This document shows, piece by piece, positions 7,824 through 16,619 of a stretch of 64,000 nt of DNA. Position 1 is the stretch's first letter, and each line of letters starts with the position of its first letter. Made by a program: the position numbers and the translations under genes. Source of the stretch: JANQRA01 sp035762545. Lineage in GTDB: Bacteria; Actinomycetota; Acidimicrobiia; Spongiisociales; ZC4RG35. Location: contig DASTOM010000001.1 of assembly GCA_035762545.1 (NCBI GenBank), positions 1 through 64,000 on the forward strand, written 5' to 3'. Under the pieces are notes generated by a model. It searched no databases, was not told where the DNA came from, and saw only the letters and a program-made list of their open reading frames with translations.

Positions 7824-8825
7824 TCACAACGGGTTGACGGTGAACTGAATGCGAAGCTCGTTGTCGGTGAGATCGGAGTCGACCCCGGTCACCACCAGCG
7901 CCACCGTGACCTCGTAGAGCGTCTCGGACTCCACCGCCAGCTCTTCGAACGTGATGGTCGTCTGCCCATTCGGCTGGAGCACCGGGATCTCTGCCTCGTC
8001 GATGATCAGGAGCTCCTCACCGTCGGTCAGTGTCAACTCCAGCGTCTCCGGCTGACTGGCGACGTTTCCGGCGTTGGTGACCACCGCGGAGAAGATGATG
8101 GTCTCGGTTCCGGGGACGACCGGCTGGCCGTCCACGTTGATCTGCCATGCCGGGTCAGCGACGAGTTGGCTGACCTTGAGTGACGGTCGCAGACCCAGCT
8201 GGTTGGTCGCGGCCCGCGCCGCGGCGACATAGGTCTGGGAGAGGTTTGCGATCCCGCCTTCCGCGGGTGACATGATCACATCGAACGGAATGCTCACCGG
8301 ATCGGGGATCTCCTCCCGCCCGAACTCAGCCTGGAGGTTCCGATATAGAGCATCCCCGGCTCTCAGGTCAGCCAGAGCATCTCCAACCAGGTTGGAGATC
8401 ACGTCGTCGGAGGGGTTGTCCGCAGCGAAGAGGATCGCTTCGTCTAATCCCGTCACACCGCGGCTCCACGCCTCGACAGCCTGCCTGTAGAGAGCCCAGA
8501 CCGGGATCAGAGTGTCGATCGGGGGCTCCTCGGCGACGAAAGCCATCGCCACATCCAGGTCCTCCTCGACCGCGTCGAAGACGGTCGTGAACTCGTCGCG
8601 GCCGATCTCACGGAGACGTGGAATCACCTCCTGGATGGACGCCCCGCTGCGCGAGAGATCGATCGCCTGTTCCCTGATCTGGTCGAGATACTGCAACTGC
8701 GAACGCGTTTCCTGACCCGCTGTCGTCACGACGACAGCGAGTACCAGGGCGACTGTTATGAGGATCGGCCAGAGGAATCGGCCAACGACCCGTCGCCTCG
8801 ATTTGGCTGGTGGATCGAAAATCAC
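7824..8825 (-). CDS. Membrane-anchored extracytoplasmic protein with CARDB-like domain
   Basis: 333 residues from GTG 8825. A basic start (KSRRRVVGR) precedes one membrane helix (about 18-36, FLWPILITVALVLAVVVTT). A helical region follows (40-200), then a beta-sandwich at about 225-330: IIFSAVVTNAGNVASQPETL, VLQPNGQTTITFEEL, TLYEVTVALVVTGV, DLTDNELRIQFTV. That pattern fits CARDB or other Ig-like adhesion modules. The start codon lies only two bases behind the 3' end of tRNA-Leu, leaving no separate leader. Function unknown; probably outside the membrane. Confidence 0.75.
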   Translation of the reverse strand: MIFDPPAKSRRRVVGRFLWPILITVALVLAVVVTTAGQETRSQLQYLDQIREQAIDLSRSGASIQEVIPRLREIGRDEFTTVFDAVEEDLDVAMAFVAEEPPIDTLIPVWALYRQAVEAWSRGVTGLDEAILFAADNPSDDVISNLVGDALADLRAGDALYRNLQAEFGREEIPDPVSIPFDVIMSPAEGGIANLSQTYVAAARAATNQLGLRPSLKVSQLVADPAWQINVDGQPVVPGTETIIFSAVVTNAGNVASQPETLELTLTDGEELLIIDEAEIPVLQPNGQTTITFEELAVESETLYEVTVALVVTGVDSDLTDNELRIQFTVNPL

Positions 8826-8827
8826 TG

Positions 8828-8911
<84 letters not shown>

Positions 8912-8989
8912 TGGGGAAGCAGTGAGAGTACCGCCGGTCACCCCCTTCCGGTAGTCGGTTGGAGCAGATCATCCCTAACCTCACGTGCC

Positions 8990-9640
8990 GTGAGCGTGGC
9001 CAGAGGACTGGAGAAACGTCTCGAGAAGCTGATCGAGGGCGTTGCCGGCCGCATCTTCTCGGGTCGGCTCCATCCCTCCGAGTTGGCGGGCAGACTTGCT
9101 CGGGAGGCGGACTTCGCCAGGTTCGACCACCCGAGCGGTCCGGCGACGGCCAATCTGTTCGTGATCGGGGTCAACCCGAAGGATCTGACGATGGACGCAG
9201 GGGAACTGGCAGCCATGCTGACCGAGGAAATGACGTCGTACACCGCTGAAGAGGGTCTCCGCCTCGAGGGTCCGGTGACGGTCCGCATCGAAGCCGACGA
9301 GACCACGCCATCGGGTCGAGCAGTCTGTCATGTGGAGGTGGTCCCGGGGCCACCGGTGGTCTGGGCGCAGTTGACCGCAGGCCACGAGATCATCGATATC
9401 GGCCGTAACAGGGCGATCGTGGGAAGATCCCCCGATTGCGACACCACCGTGTCCCACGATGACATCTCGCGCAGACACGCACTGGTCTTCCGCGAGTTGG
9501 GTCAGAGCTGGATCGTCGATCTGAAGTCAGCCAACGGTACGACCGTCGACGGACAGAGGGTCGGCTCGGAACCCGTGCCTCTTCAACATGGGTCTACGGT
9601 CACCATGGGAGAGCACCGCTACCGATTCAGAGAGGTCTGA
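8990..9640 (+). CDS. fhaA: FhaA-type protein (DUF3662 plus FHA domain)
   Basis: 216 residues, GTG start. Residues 1-115 (LEKRLEKLIEGVAGRIFSGR, HPSELAGRLAREAD) form the DUF3662 domain of mycobacterial FhaA. Residues 135-215 are an FHA phosphothreonine-binding domain with GRSPDCDTTVSHDDISRRH and SANGTTVDG; the Arg, Ser and Asn ligands are present. FhaA binds phosphorylated partners of PknB, such as the MviN pseudokinase. It is much shorter than M. tuberculosis FhaA because the long disordered linker is missing. It is the first gene of the six-gene envelope operon. Confidence 0.93.
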   Translation: MSVARGLEKRLEKLIEGVAGRIFSGRLHPSELAGRLAREADFARFDHPSGPATANLFVIGVNPKDLTMDAGELAAMLTEEMTSYTAEEGLRLEGPVTVRIEADETTPSGRAVCHVEVVPGPPVVWAQLTAGHEIIDIGRNRAIVGRSPDCDTTVSHDDISRRHALVFRELGQSWIVDLKSANGTTVDGQRVGSEPVPLQHGSTVTMGEHRYRFREV

Positions 9641-9642
9641 AG

Positions 9643-10053
9643 ATGCCCGACATCATCCTGGCCCTCCTCCGGATCATCTTCCTCGGCTTGGTGTATCTCT
9701 TCGTCTGGCAGGTGGCACGGGCCATAGGGTCACACCTGGGAATCTCGGTGAAACGGGAGAGGAAGAAGGGGACGCGGGTCCTGTTCGTCCGGTCCGAGAC
9801 ACAGCAGGGCCAGGAGTTCGACGTGAACGACGTCATCGTGATGGGCCGATCGGGCGAGACCGACGTTGTGCTGGACGACCCCTACGCTTCTGAGTTCCAC
9901 CTCCGGCTCGTCGCACAGGATGGGGGTCTCATGCTCCACGACCTGGGCAGCACCAATGGCACCTACGTGAATGGGAGGCGAGCTTCGGCCCCGACCCAAT
10001 TGCGACAGGGCGACACGATTCAGGTGGGTAAGACCGTGTTGGAGATCCGATGA
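9643..10053 (+). CDS. fhaB: FhaB-type membrane-anchored FHA protein
   Basis: 136 residues. An N-terminal hydrophobic helix (PDIILALLRIIFLGLVYLFV) is followed by a basic stretch and a C-terminal FHA domain with MGRSGETDVVLDDPYASEFH and LGSTNGTYVNG. FhaB is a substrate and phosphothreonine reader of PknB and PknA and links them to RodA and PbpA. It starts 2 bases after fhaA and overlaps the TPR gene by 4 bases. Confidence 0.93.
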   Translation: MPDIILALLRIIFLGLVYLFVWQVARAIGSHLGISVKRERKKGTRVLFVRSETQQGQEFDVNDVIVMGRSGETDVVLDDPYASEFHLRLVAQDGGLMLHDLGSTNGTYVNGRRASAPTQLRQGDTIQVGKTVLEIR

Positions 10054-10553
10054 GCGACAACGGCACAATGGAGGCGAGACTGTCCGGGGCAGTGGCGGCG
10101 CGTGAATCGGGTCGTCTCGAGGAAGCCCGGGAGGCCCTGCTGGCGCTGGTCGCCGAGTTCCCCGACGAACCGACCGTGAACCTCCAATGTGCGTGGGCCC
10201 ACGACCGGCTGGGTCTCGAGACCGAAGCCATCCCCTTCTATGAGCATGCGATCGATCTCGGACTGGCCGGCGAAGATCTCCAGGACGCCCTCCTCGGTCT
10301 CGGGAGCACCTATCGATCGATCGGTCGATACCCCGAAGCCCTACGCACCCTCGACCGCGGTGTGGCAGAGTTCCCGAACGACCAAGGCATGAAGATCTTC
10401 CATGCGATGGCGCTCTACAACAACGGGCTGGCGAAACAGGCCTGCGAATCATTGCTGACCGTGCTCGCCAGCACCACCCAAGAGGACGGCATCGCCCGCT
10501 ACCAGAGGGCGATCGCCGAGTACGCCGTCGACCTCGACAGGAGCTGGGCTTGA
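10050..10553 (+). CDS. TPR_5-type tetratricopeptide protein
   Basis: 167 residues. Helical repeats with TPR spacing are seen: AVAARESGRLEEAREALLAL, NLQCAWAHDRLGLETEAIPF, DALLGLGSTYRSIGRYPEAL, IFHAMALYNNGLAKQACESL. The layout fits TPR_5 (PF12688-like) proteins. It sits between fhaB and pstP with ATGA and TTGA overlaps on its two sides, so it is co-translated with the phosphothreonine signalling genes. This gene is absent from the mycobacterial version of the operon. A scaffold role in PstP/PknB signalling is an inference. Confidence 0.8.
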   Translation: MSDNGTMEARLSGAVAARESGRLEEAREALLALVAEFPDEPTVNLQCAWAHDRLGLETEAIPFYEHAIDLGLAGEDLQDALLGLGSTYRSIGRYPEALRTLDRGVAEFPNDQGMKIFHAMALYNNGLAKQACESLLTVLASTTQEDGIARYQRAIAEYAVDLDRSWA

Positions 10554-11263
10554 AGTACGTCTGGGCCACCGCGACCCACAAGGGAATGGTCAGGGAGAAC
10601 AATGAGGACTCCGTCTTCCCGAACGCCGCCGGTGACTCGTCGGACAGCGCCGTCCTGATCGTCGCTGACGGCATGGGCGGGCACGTAGCCGGCGAGGTGG
10701 CCTCGCGTATCGCTATCAACGCCGCTGCCTCGAGCGAGCTCACGGCTGAGGATCGGGTGGCTGCGGGGAATCGGGCCATCAGGGAAGAGGTGGCCAGAGA
10801 ACCCAGCCTTGAAGGCATGGGCACGACGATGACGTTGCTGATGATCGAGGACGGTCAGGCGACCGTGGGCCATGTCGGTGACAGCCGGGCCTACCTCCTC
10901 CGCAACGGAGAGCTCAGCCAACTCACCGAGGACCACACGGTGGCGGCTGAGTACGTGTCCATGGGTCAATTGAGACCCGAAGAGGCTGCCACGCACCCCC
11001 AGCGCCACATGCTCACCCGCACTCTGGGCCTGACCCGATTCGTGAATGTCGACGAGGTGAAGTTCGACCTCGAGGTCGGTGATCGGATCCTCGTCTGCTC
11101 CGACGGTCTCACCGAGATGGTCGACGACACCCGAATCGCGGAGAGACTCGCTCAAGGCTCTCCCGAGGAGGTCGCCTGGGGGCTGGTCGAACTGGCCAAT
11201 GACGCAGGAGGCGTCGACAACATCTCCGTGGTCGTGGTGGAAGCCTCTCCTGACGGACACTGA
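10550..11263 (+). CDS. pstP: PP2C-family Ser/Thr phosphatase PstP
   Basis: 237 residues from TTG 10550, which overlaps the stop of the TPR gene (TTGA). PPM motifs are intact: RENNEDSVF, ADGMGGHVAGEVAS, GTTMTLLM, VGHVGDSRAYLLR, LVCSDGLTEMVDD, DNISVVVVE; their aspartates bind the two metals. It removes phosphate from PknB and its substrates. It covers only the catalytic domain: the transmembrane and extracellular C-terminal part of mycobacterial PstP is missing, so this one would be cytosolic. Confidence 0.93.
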   Translation: MKYVWATATHKGMVRENNEDSVFPNAAGDSSDSAVLIVADGMGGHVAGEVASRIAINAAASSELTAEDRVAAGNRAIREEVAREPSLEGMGTTMTLLMIEDGQATVGHVGDSRAYLLRNGELSQLTEDHTVAAEYVSMGQLRPEEAATHPQRHMLTRTLGLTRFVNVDEVKFDLEVGDRILVCSDGLTEMVDDTRIAERLAQGSPEEVAWGLVELANDAGGVDNISVVVVEASPDGH

Positions 11264-11266
11264 CCC

Positions 11267-12562
11267 GTGAGTCGCAACGCAGAAGGCGCCCTCATCGTCG
11301 CCGCTTCCTTTCTCGCCGCGTTTGCCGTCGCCTTGGTCAACTTCGCCCAGGGGGGCAGTGTCGACGCCCAGACCGGTCTGACCTTTCTCGTCTTCCTCCT
11401 GGCCTTCGGGACCATCTTCATGTCCGTTCGCGCCTTCGCCCCGCGGGCCACCCCCCTTCTCCTACCGCCGGTGGTGGCTCTCGTCGGTCTGGGGTTCTTC
11501 GAGATCTACCGGCTGGAGCCGGTTCGTGCAGGGCTGCAGCGGTGGTGGCTTCTGATTGGGGCCGGAGCGGCCACGCTGACCCTCATGTTCCTGTCCAGGG
11601 GCACCACCTCGGTGCTGCGCCGCTATCGCAACGTGATCCTCCTCGTCTCGGTAGTGCTGCTCCTGTTGCCCAACCTGCCTTCCGACTGGGGGGTCCCCCT
11701 GCGTGGCCTCGAGGTGAACGGATCCAGGCTCTGGATAGTGCTCGACGTCGGTATCACCCAGATGCAGTTCCAACCGGCGGAGCTGGCCAAGCTCGGGATC
11801 GTCATCTTCTTCGCCGCCTACCTCGCCGACCATCAGAAGGCACTGCGTGAGGCGCACCGGAGCATCGGCCCGATTCGCATTCCCGAGCCCCGCCAGCTCA
11901 TCCCTCTCCTCCTGACCTGGGCGGCGAGCCTGGTGATCCTGATCTGGCAACGGGACCTGGGCGCGTCGTTACTCCTCTTCGCCGGATTCGTGCTTCTTCT
12001 CTACGCGGCGACCGGTGCGACCGGCTATCTGATCGCAGGGGGGTTGATGACCCTCACCGGTGCCTTCGCCGCGGCGACGCTGTTCGATCACGTGCAGCGT
12101 CGAGTCGTCGCCTGGCTCGCCCCCTTCGAGCACGCCCAGGACGAGGGCTATCAGATCGTCCAGGGTTTGTTCGCACTGGGTACGGGATCGTTGTCCGGGG
12201 CCGGGCCCGGGTTGGGGCGGCCCGACCTGATCCCCAACGCATCCACCGACTTCATCTTCGCCGCGGTTGGTGAGGAGCTCGGGTTCGCCGGGACCGTTGC
12301 CATCCTGGCCGTCTACGCCTTGGTGATCTCCATCGGATTGGGCATCTCGTTCCGGAGCCGTGACACGTTCCGAAAACTGCTCGCTGCCGGTCTCACCTTC
12401 ATCATGGGTGTTCAGGTGTTCCTGATCGTCGGTGGTGTCCTTCGCATCGTCCCCCTGACCGGGATCACTCTGCCCTTCATGTCGTACGGGGGCTCGGCAC
12501 TCGTCGGCAACATGGTGCTGATCGCCCTCCTCCTCAGGATCAGCCACGAGGAGGCCTCATGA
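11267..12562 (+). CDS. rodA: SEDS peptidoglycan glycosyltransferase RodA/FtsW type
   Basis: 431 residues, GTG start, with about 12 membrane helices. SEDS hallmarks are present: WIVLDVGITQMQFQPAELAK, WQRDLGASLLLFAGF, the large extracytoplasmic loop QIVQGLFALGTGSLSGAGPG, DFIFAAVGEELGF and the final GITLPFMSYGGSALVGNM. It polymerises lipid II together with the class B PBP encoded next, with which it overlaps by 4 bases. Location in the pknB operon marks it as the elongation-type enzyme. Confidence 0.95.
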   Translation: MSRNAEGALIVAASFLAAFAVALVNFAQGGSVDAQTGLTFLVFLLAFGTIFMSVRAFAPRATPLLLPPVVALVGLGFFEIYRLEPVRAGLQRWWLLIGAGAATLTLMFLSRGTTSVLRRYRNVILLVSVVLLLLPNLPSDWGVPLRGLEVNGSRLWIVLDVGITQMQFQPAELAKLGIVIFFAAYLADHQKALREAHRSIGPIRIPEPRQLIPLLLTWAASLVILIWQRDLGASLLLFAGFVLLLYAATGATGYLIAGGLMTLTGAFAAATLFDHVQRRVVAWLAPFEHAQDEGYQIVQGLFALGTGSLSGAGPGLGRPDLIPNASTDFIFAAVGEELGFAGTVAILAVYALVISIGLGISFRSRDTFRKLLAAGLTFIMGVQVFLIVGGVLRIVPLTGITLPFMSYGGSALVGNMVLIALLLRISHEEAS

Positions 12563-14010
12563 ACGGGCCGATCCGACGGGTCGCCATGGGCCTCTTCCTC
12601 TGCATGACGGTCCTGCTCGCCGGAGTCACCTGGTATCAGGTGGTCCTCGCCGACGACCTGAAGGCTGACCCGAGAAACCCTCGCCCCGCCCTTTCCGACC
12701 AAGGCAAGGAGCGCGGGCTGATCGTCGCCACCGACGGTACGGTCCTCGCCCGCTCGGTCGAAGATCCGGACGACCCGCGTTCCTTCGTCCGCCAGTATCC
12801 CGAAGGCGAGGCCTTCGCCCACCTGGTCGGCTACTCGTCGTTCCTGATCGGCCAGTCCGGGCTCGAGGCCGCCTACTCGTCAGACCTCCGATCCAGACGC
12901 GACCTCACCATCAGTGACCTCGTCGCGGCTCTCCTCGGACGTGATCTTCGCCCTCAGAGCATCGAAGTCACCGCCTCCCCCGCCTTGCACCGGGCGGCCA
13001 TCGAAGCGCTTGGCGAGAACCGTGGCGCCGTCGTGGCGCTCGATCCCAAGACCGGAGCGATCCTCGCCGCGGTTTCCACCCCCAGCTTCAACCCAGAGGT
13101 CCTGCTCGGTGACGACGCCGACATGCAGTGGCGTGCCCTCCTCGAGGACCCGGGCGAGCCCACCCGAGACCGAGGGACCAAGGAGTTGTACGCCCCCGGT
13201 TCGACGTTCAAGACCGTCGTGACCGCAGCGGCCCTCGACACCGGCGCCGCAGGGCCGGGCACCACTTTCGACGACCCGGTCGAGTTCGAGCTCCCCGGGT
13301 CCACCGCCACCATCTCGAACGCCAACGGGAGGGCGTGCAACGATGGGGTGACGGCGACGCTCCTCCAGGCCTTCGTGAGGAGCTGCAACACGATCTTTGC
13401 CGACCTCTCGATTCAATTGGGTGCCGTGGACATCGGCATCAGCGCCGAAGCACTCGGGTTCAATCAGGAGATCGACTTCGAGTGGGTGATCCCGGAGGCC
13501 AACTGGGACACCGACGAACTGGCACGGGATCCCGCCGCCTTGGGCCAAAGCGGGATCGGGGAACGCGACGTGCGGGCCACGCCGTTGCATATGGCAATGG
13601 TTGCCGCAGCAGTCGCCAACAACGGGATATCGGTCGAGCCATTCGCGGTTCGTCGTGTGTTCGATGCGAATGGACAGACTGTCGAGGAGAGAGAGGTCGT
13701 CCCGTTGGGACAGGCGATGTCGCCGGAGACCGCCATGACCCTGACCCAGATGATGGAGCGTGTCGTCACCGAAGGCACCGCTACTCAGGCGGCCGTGCCG
13801 GGGGTGCGGGTGGCCGGCAAGACCGGGACCGCCACCGGAGCGGGGGGCTTCTCCAATCCGTGGTTCATCGGGTTCGCCCCGGTCGAGGATCCGACGATCG
13901 CCCTGGCCGTGTTCATCGAAGGGTCGGCCGTGTCGGGCGAGTCGGCGTCGGGGGGCTCTCTGGCGGCACCCATCGCATCGGAACTGATCGAGGTCTGGCT
14001 CTCGTCTTGA
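12559..14010 (+). CDS. pbpA: Class B penicillin-binding protein PbpA
   Basis: 483 residues. A signal anchor (8-30) is followed by a short non-penicillin-binding region and a transpeptidase domain with all three motifs: S215-T-F-K218 (YAPGSTFKT), S275-C-N277, and K421-T-G423 (VAGKTGTAT). It cross-links peptidoglycan outside the membrane as the partner of RodA. The size and lack of PASTA repeats match PbpA of actinobacteria. ATGA overlap with rodA. Confidence 0.95.
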   Translation: MNGPIRRVAMGLFLCMTVLLAGVTWYQVVLADDLKADPRNPRPALSDQGKERGLIVATDGTVLARSVEDPDDPRSFVRQYPEGEAFAHLVGYSSFLIGQSGLEAAYSSDLRSRRDLTISDLVAALLGRDLRPQSIEVTASPALHRAAIEALGENRGAVVALDPKTGAILAAVSTPSFNPEVLLGDDADMQWRALLEDPGEPTRDRGTKELYAPGSTFKTVVTAAALDTGAAGPGTTFDDPVEFELPGSTATISNANGRACNDGVTATLLQAFVRSCNTIFADLSIQLGAVDIGISAEALGFNQEIDFEWVIPEANWDTDELARDPAALGQSGIGERDVRATPLHMAMVAAAVANNGISVEPFAVRRVFDANGQTVEEREVVPLGQAMSPETAMTLTQMMERVVTEGTATQAAVPGVRVAGKTGTATGAGGFSNPWFIGFAPVEDPTIALAVFIEGSAVSGESASGGSLAAPIASELIEVWLSS

Positions 14011-14051
14011 AGACGAGTTGCAACCGGCCCCTACCTACAATCTCGTAGCTC

Positions 14052-15983
14052 GTGGAAACCCCCTCTGTCCTCAACGATCGCTATGAAATCGCGTCCCACC
14101 TGGCGCGCGGTGGGATGGCCGACGTCTACGAGGGCCGCGACACCGAACTGAACCGCCCCGTCGCGATCAAGGTCCTCCACTCCCAGTTCTCCGCCGACGA
14201 GGCCTTCGTCAAGCGCTTCAGACGCGAGGCCCAGGCTGCGGCGAATCTGAGCCATCCCAACATCGTCGGGATCTACGACTGGGGCCAATCGGGAGGCACC
14301 TACTACATCGTCATGGAGATCGTCGACGGACGTTCTCTCCGCGACGTCCTCAAGTCGGAAGGTGCACTCCTCCCCCGCCGTGCCACGGAGATCGCCGCCG
14401 AAACCGCTGCGGCTCTCTCGGTGGCCCACCAGGCCGGTCTCGTCCATCGGGACGTGAAGCCGGGCAACGTCCTTCTCGCCAAGGACGGGACGGTGAAAGT
14501 CACCGACTTCGGGATCGCCCGGGCGTGGGACGACAGCCAGGAGCTCACCCGGACCGGCGCGGTCATCGGGACCGCCACCTACTTCAGCCCGGAACAGGCC
14601 CAGGGGGCGTCGGCCGATGCGCGCAGCGACGTCTACTCGCTAGGGGTCGTCCTGTACGAGATGCTCACCGGCAGACCGCCTTTCACCGGCGATTCTCCGA
14701 TGTCAGTGGCGTTCCAGCACGTCTCCACCGAGGCCCCTCCGCCCTCCGCGATCAACCCCGACGTGCCCGAGTCGTTGAACGCGGTGGTCATGAAGGCGCT
14801 GCGCAAGGACCCGTCGGCCCGCTATCAGTCGGCGGAGGAGATGCGTCAGGATCTCCTCTCCGTCCTCCAGGGTGAGAACGTGGTCATACCTCCGGTGGCG
14901 CCGATCCCGGTCCCGAACGGCAACGGGGACAGCGCCACCCGGGTGATGACGTCGGTCCCGCCTCCGACCGTCCCCCCCGATGAGGTCTACCGGCAGATAG
15001 AAGAGGAGCCGAGGAGTCAGCTTCCGTTCATCCTCACCGCCTTCGGTCTCCTCATCACCCTCGGAATCCTCTTCTTCGTCATGTGGAACCTGGGTCGCGG
15101 TGGAGCCGAGGGAGAGATGATCACGGTGCGTGATGTGTCCGGGTTCCGCATCGATGCGGCCACCCAGTTGCTCGAGGCCGACGGGTTCGAGGTGAACGCC
15201 ATCCCCGAGAACAGCGAGGAGTTCGAGGACGACATCGTGATCCGTACCGATCCCCCGGCCGATTCCGAAGCTCCGGTTGGCTCGGTGATCGACGTCTACT
15301 ACTCGCTCGGCTCGGAACGGGTTGCCGTCCCGGTGGTGATCAATCTCACCGTCGAAGAGGCAGAACAGGTGATCACCGACGCCGGTCTGGTGGTCGGTGA
15401 GATCGAGATGAGACCCGACGCCACCTTCCCCGAAGGCATAGTGATCGGCTCCGACCCCGTCGCCGGGGTGGAGATCAGCCCTTCGGTTCCCGTCGACCTC
15501 ATCGTCTCGTCAGGACCGGAGATCGTCCCCCTCCCCGATGTGAGCGGGATGACCGAACGCGACGCCACCTCCGCTCTGATCGCCCTCGGCTTGTTCGTCA
15601 CCGGCAACGACGAGTTCGACGAAGACGTCCCCGCCGGTGAGGTGATACGGACCGAGCCGCCGGCCGGGACAGAGGTCCAGTCGGGCGACACGATCCTGCT
15701 CATAGTCTCCCTGGGCCCGCCGCCGGTGTCGGTTCCCGACCTGACCAACATGACCGAGAACGAGGCCACCAACGCACTCAACTCGGTGAACCTGCTGATC
15801 CGGGTGTCCAATGCGCGCCAACCGGTGGCCGATCCCGCTCAGGATGGCCGTGTCGTCGACCAGATCCCGGCCCCGGGGGCGACCGCCAATCAGGGTGACA
15901 CGGTGACGGTCACGTTGGGTGAGTACATCCCACCCCCCACGACAACGACGACGCTCCCTCCGACGACCACGACGATCCCTTAG
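14052..15983 (+). CDS. pknB: PASTA Ser/Thr protein kinase PknB
   Basis: 643 residues, GTG start. The kinase domain spans about 11-270: glycine loop LARGGMADVYEG, K40 (VAIKVL), H132-R-D134-V-K-P-G-N139, D152-F-G154 and an activation loop with several Thr. A membrane helix lies near 325-348. Four PASTA repeats follow outside the cell (for example VRDVSGFRIDAATQLLEADG and PDLTNMTENEATNALNSVN), sensing muropeptides or lipid II. The last 15 residues are a Thr/Pro tail (PPPTTTTTLPPTTTTIP). It is the last gene of the operon; 41 bases separate it from pbpA. No PknA is seen between them, unlike in mycobacteria. Confidence 0.96.
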   Translation: METPSVLNDRYEIASHLARGGMADVYEGRDTELNRPVAIKVLHSQFSADEAFVKRFRREAQAAANLSHPNIVGIYDWGQSGGTYYIVMEIVDGRSLRDVLKSEGALLPRRATEIAAETAAALSVAHQAGLVHRDVKPGNVLLAKDGTVKVTDFGIARAWDDSQELTRTGAVIGTATYFSPEQAQGASADARSDVYSLGVVLYEMLTGRPPFTGDSPMSVAFQHVSTEAPPPSAINPDVPESLNAVVMKALRKDPSARYQSAEEMRQDLLSVLQGENVVIPPVAPIPVPNGNGDSATRVMTSVPPPTVPPDEVYRQIEEEPRSQLPFILTAFGLLITLGILFFVMWNLGRGGAEGEMITVRDVSGFRIDAATQLLEADGFEVNAIPENSEEFEDDIVIRTDPPADSEAPVGSVIDVYYSLGSERVAVPVVINLTVEEAEQVITDAGLVVGEIEMRPDATFPEGIVIGSDPVAGVEISPSVPVDLIVSSGPEIVPLPDVSGMTERDATSALIALGLFVTGNDEFDEDVPAGEVIRTEPPAGTEVQSGDTILLIVSLGPPPVSVPDLTNMTENEATNALNSVNLLIRVSNARQPVADPAQDGRVVDQIPAPGATANQGDTVTVTLGEYIPPPTTTTTLPPTTTTIP

Positions 15984-16002
15984 CGGGCGCGGCGCCGCCC
16001 GG

Positions 16003-16269
16003 TCAGCGGTAGTTGGTGGTCATCAGGAAGCCGGCGGCGATGGCGCCCAGGCCGACCAGCAGCATCGTCTGGTCCCATTGGAAGATGAAGCGGGCCAGGA
16101 CCAGCAAGACCCCGACCACCATGAGACCAGCCATCAGTGCCACGTACCAGGTGGGGCTGGGGTCTTTGCCCTTGGCGGCCGCCTCGGCAGCACGTGCCGA
16201 CTGGGGGCGGTTCTTGGGCTTTCGTCTCTTCGATTCGGGCATCCGGCGGCGAGCGTAGTCGTTGGACAT
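16003..16269 (-). CDS. crgA: Cell division protein CrgA
   Basis: 88 residues from ATG 16269, preceded by AGGAAC. The order is a basic N-terminus (MPESKRRKPKNRP), then two membrane helices (WYVALMAGLMVVGVLLVLARFI and MLLVGLGAIAAGFLMTTNYR), ending in the typical TTNYR. CrgA recruits FtsI and PbpA-class proteins at the septum and inhibits premature division. It converges on pknB, as in many actinobacteria. Confidence 0.92.
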   Translation of the reverse strand: MSNDYARRRMPESKRRKPKNRPQSARAAEAAAKGKDPSPTWYVALMAGLMVVGVLLVLARFIFQWDQTMLLVGLGAIAAGFLMTTNYR

Positions 16270-16293
16270 AGTTCCTGACCCGGGTAACAGCAC

Positions 16294-16357
16294 GGTTACA
16301 CCCATGTAATTCTCAACAGCCTGTGGAGAATTCTCTGGATAACTACAAAGGTGTAAC
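16294..16357. promoter_or_regulatory. Inverted repeats and DnaA-box-like words between crgA and the zinc-ribbon gene
   Basis: The spacer upstream of crgA contains GGTTACACC (16294-16302) and its inverted copy GGTGTAAC (16350-16357), with the palindrome GAGAATTCTC (about 16325-16334) between them. Two 8-of-9 DnaA-box matches also occur on the minus strand, TTCTCCACA and TTATCCAGA. An operator or DnaA-titrating site upstream of crgA is possible. The arms are seen; the role is inferred. Confidence 0.4.
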
Positions 16358-16359
16358 TA

Positions 16360-16614
16360 TCACGGTCGCCAGACCGGAACCATCTCCTCACGACAGTGAC
16401 GGGGTGGCTTGTCCTCGGTCGCGTTGACCGCCCTCATCGTCAACTCGGCCCCACAGACAGTGCACTTGTAGTCCTGGTCGACCGCCACGATGTCCTCTGG
16501 GTCGATTTCCGGTGGTGGGGTCGACAGCATCCGGATCACTGCCAACGACAAACGCCAAATGACGAGGCCGAAGGCCAGCGCCAGGACAATGTCGAGCCAG
16601 AGAGTCCCGGTCAG
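16360..16614 (-). CDS. Membrane-anchored small zinc-ribbon protein
   Basis: 84 residues if started at CTG 16614; with the first ATG or TTG in frame it shrinks to about 63. Upstream of that ATG or TTG the reading frame encodes a full hydrophobic helix (LWLDIVLALAFGLVIWRL), which argues for the longer form. The C-terminal half has CTVCGAEL and PPRHCREEM, a Cys-x2-Cys plus His-Cys zinc-ribbon half common in small actinobacterial proteins. GAGAGG precedes the CTG by about 11 bases. It begins 5 bases beyond the thiolase stop, so both are probably one transcript. Function unknown. Confidence 0.65.
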   Translation of the reverse strand: MTGTLWLDIVLALAFGLVIWRLSLAVIRMLSTPPPEIDPEDIVAVDQDYKCTVCGAELTMRAVNATEDKPPRHCREEMVPVWRP

Positions 16615-16619
16615 GGGGT

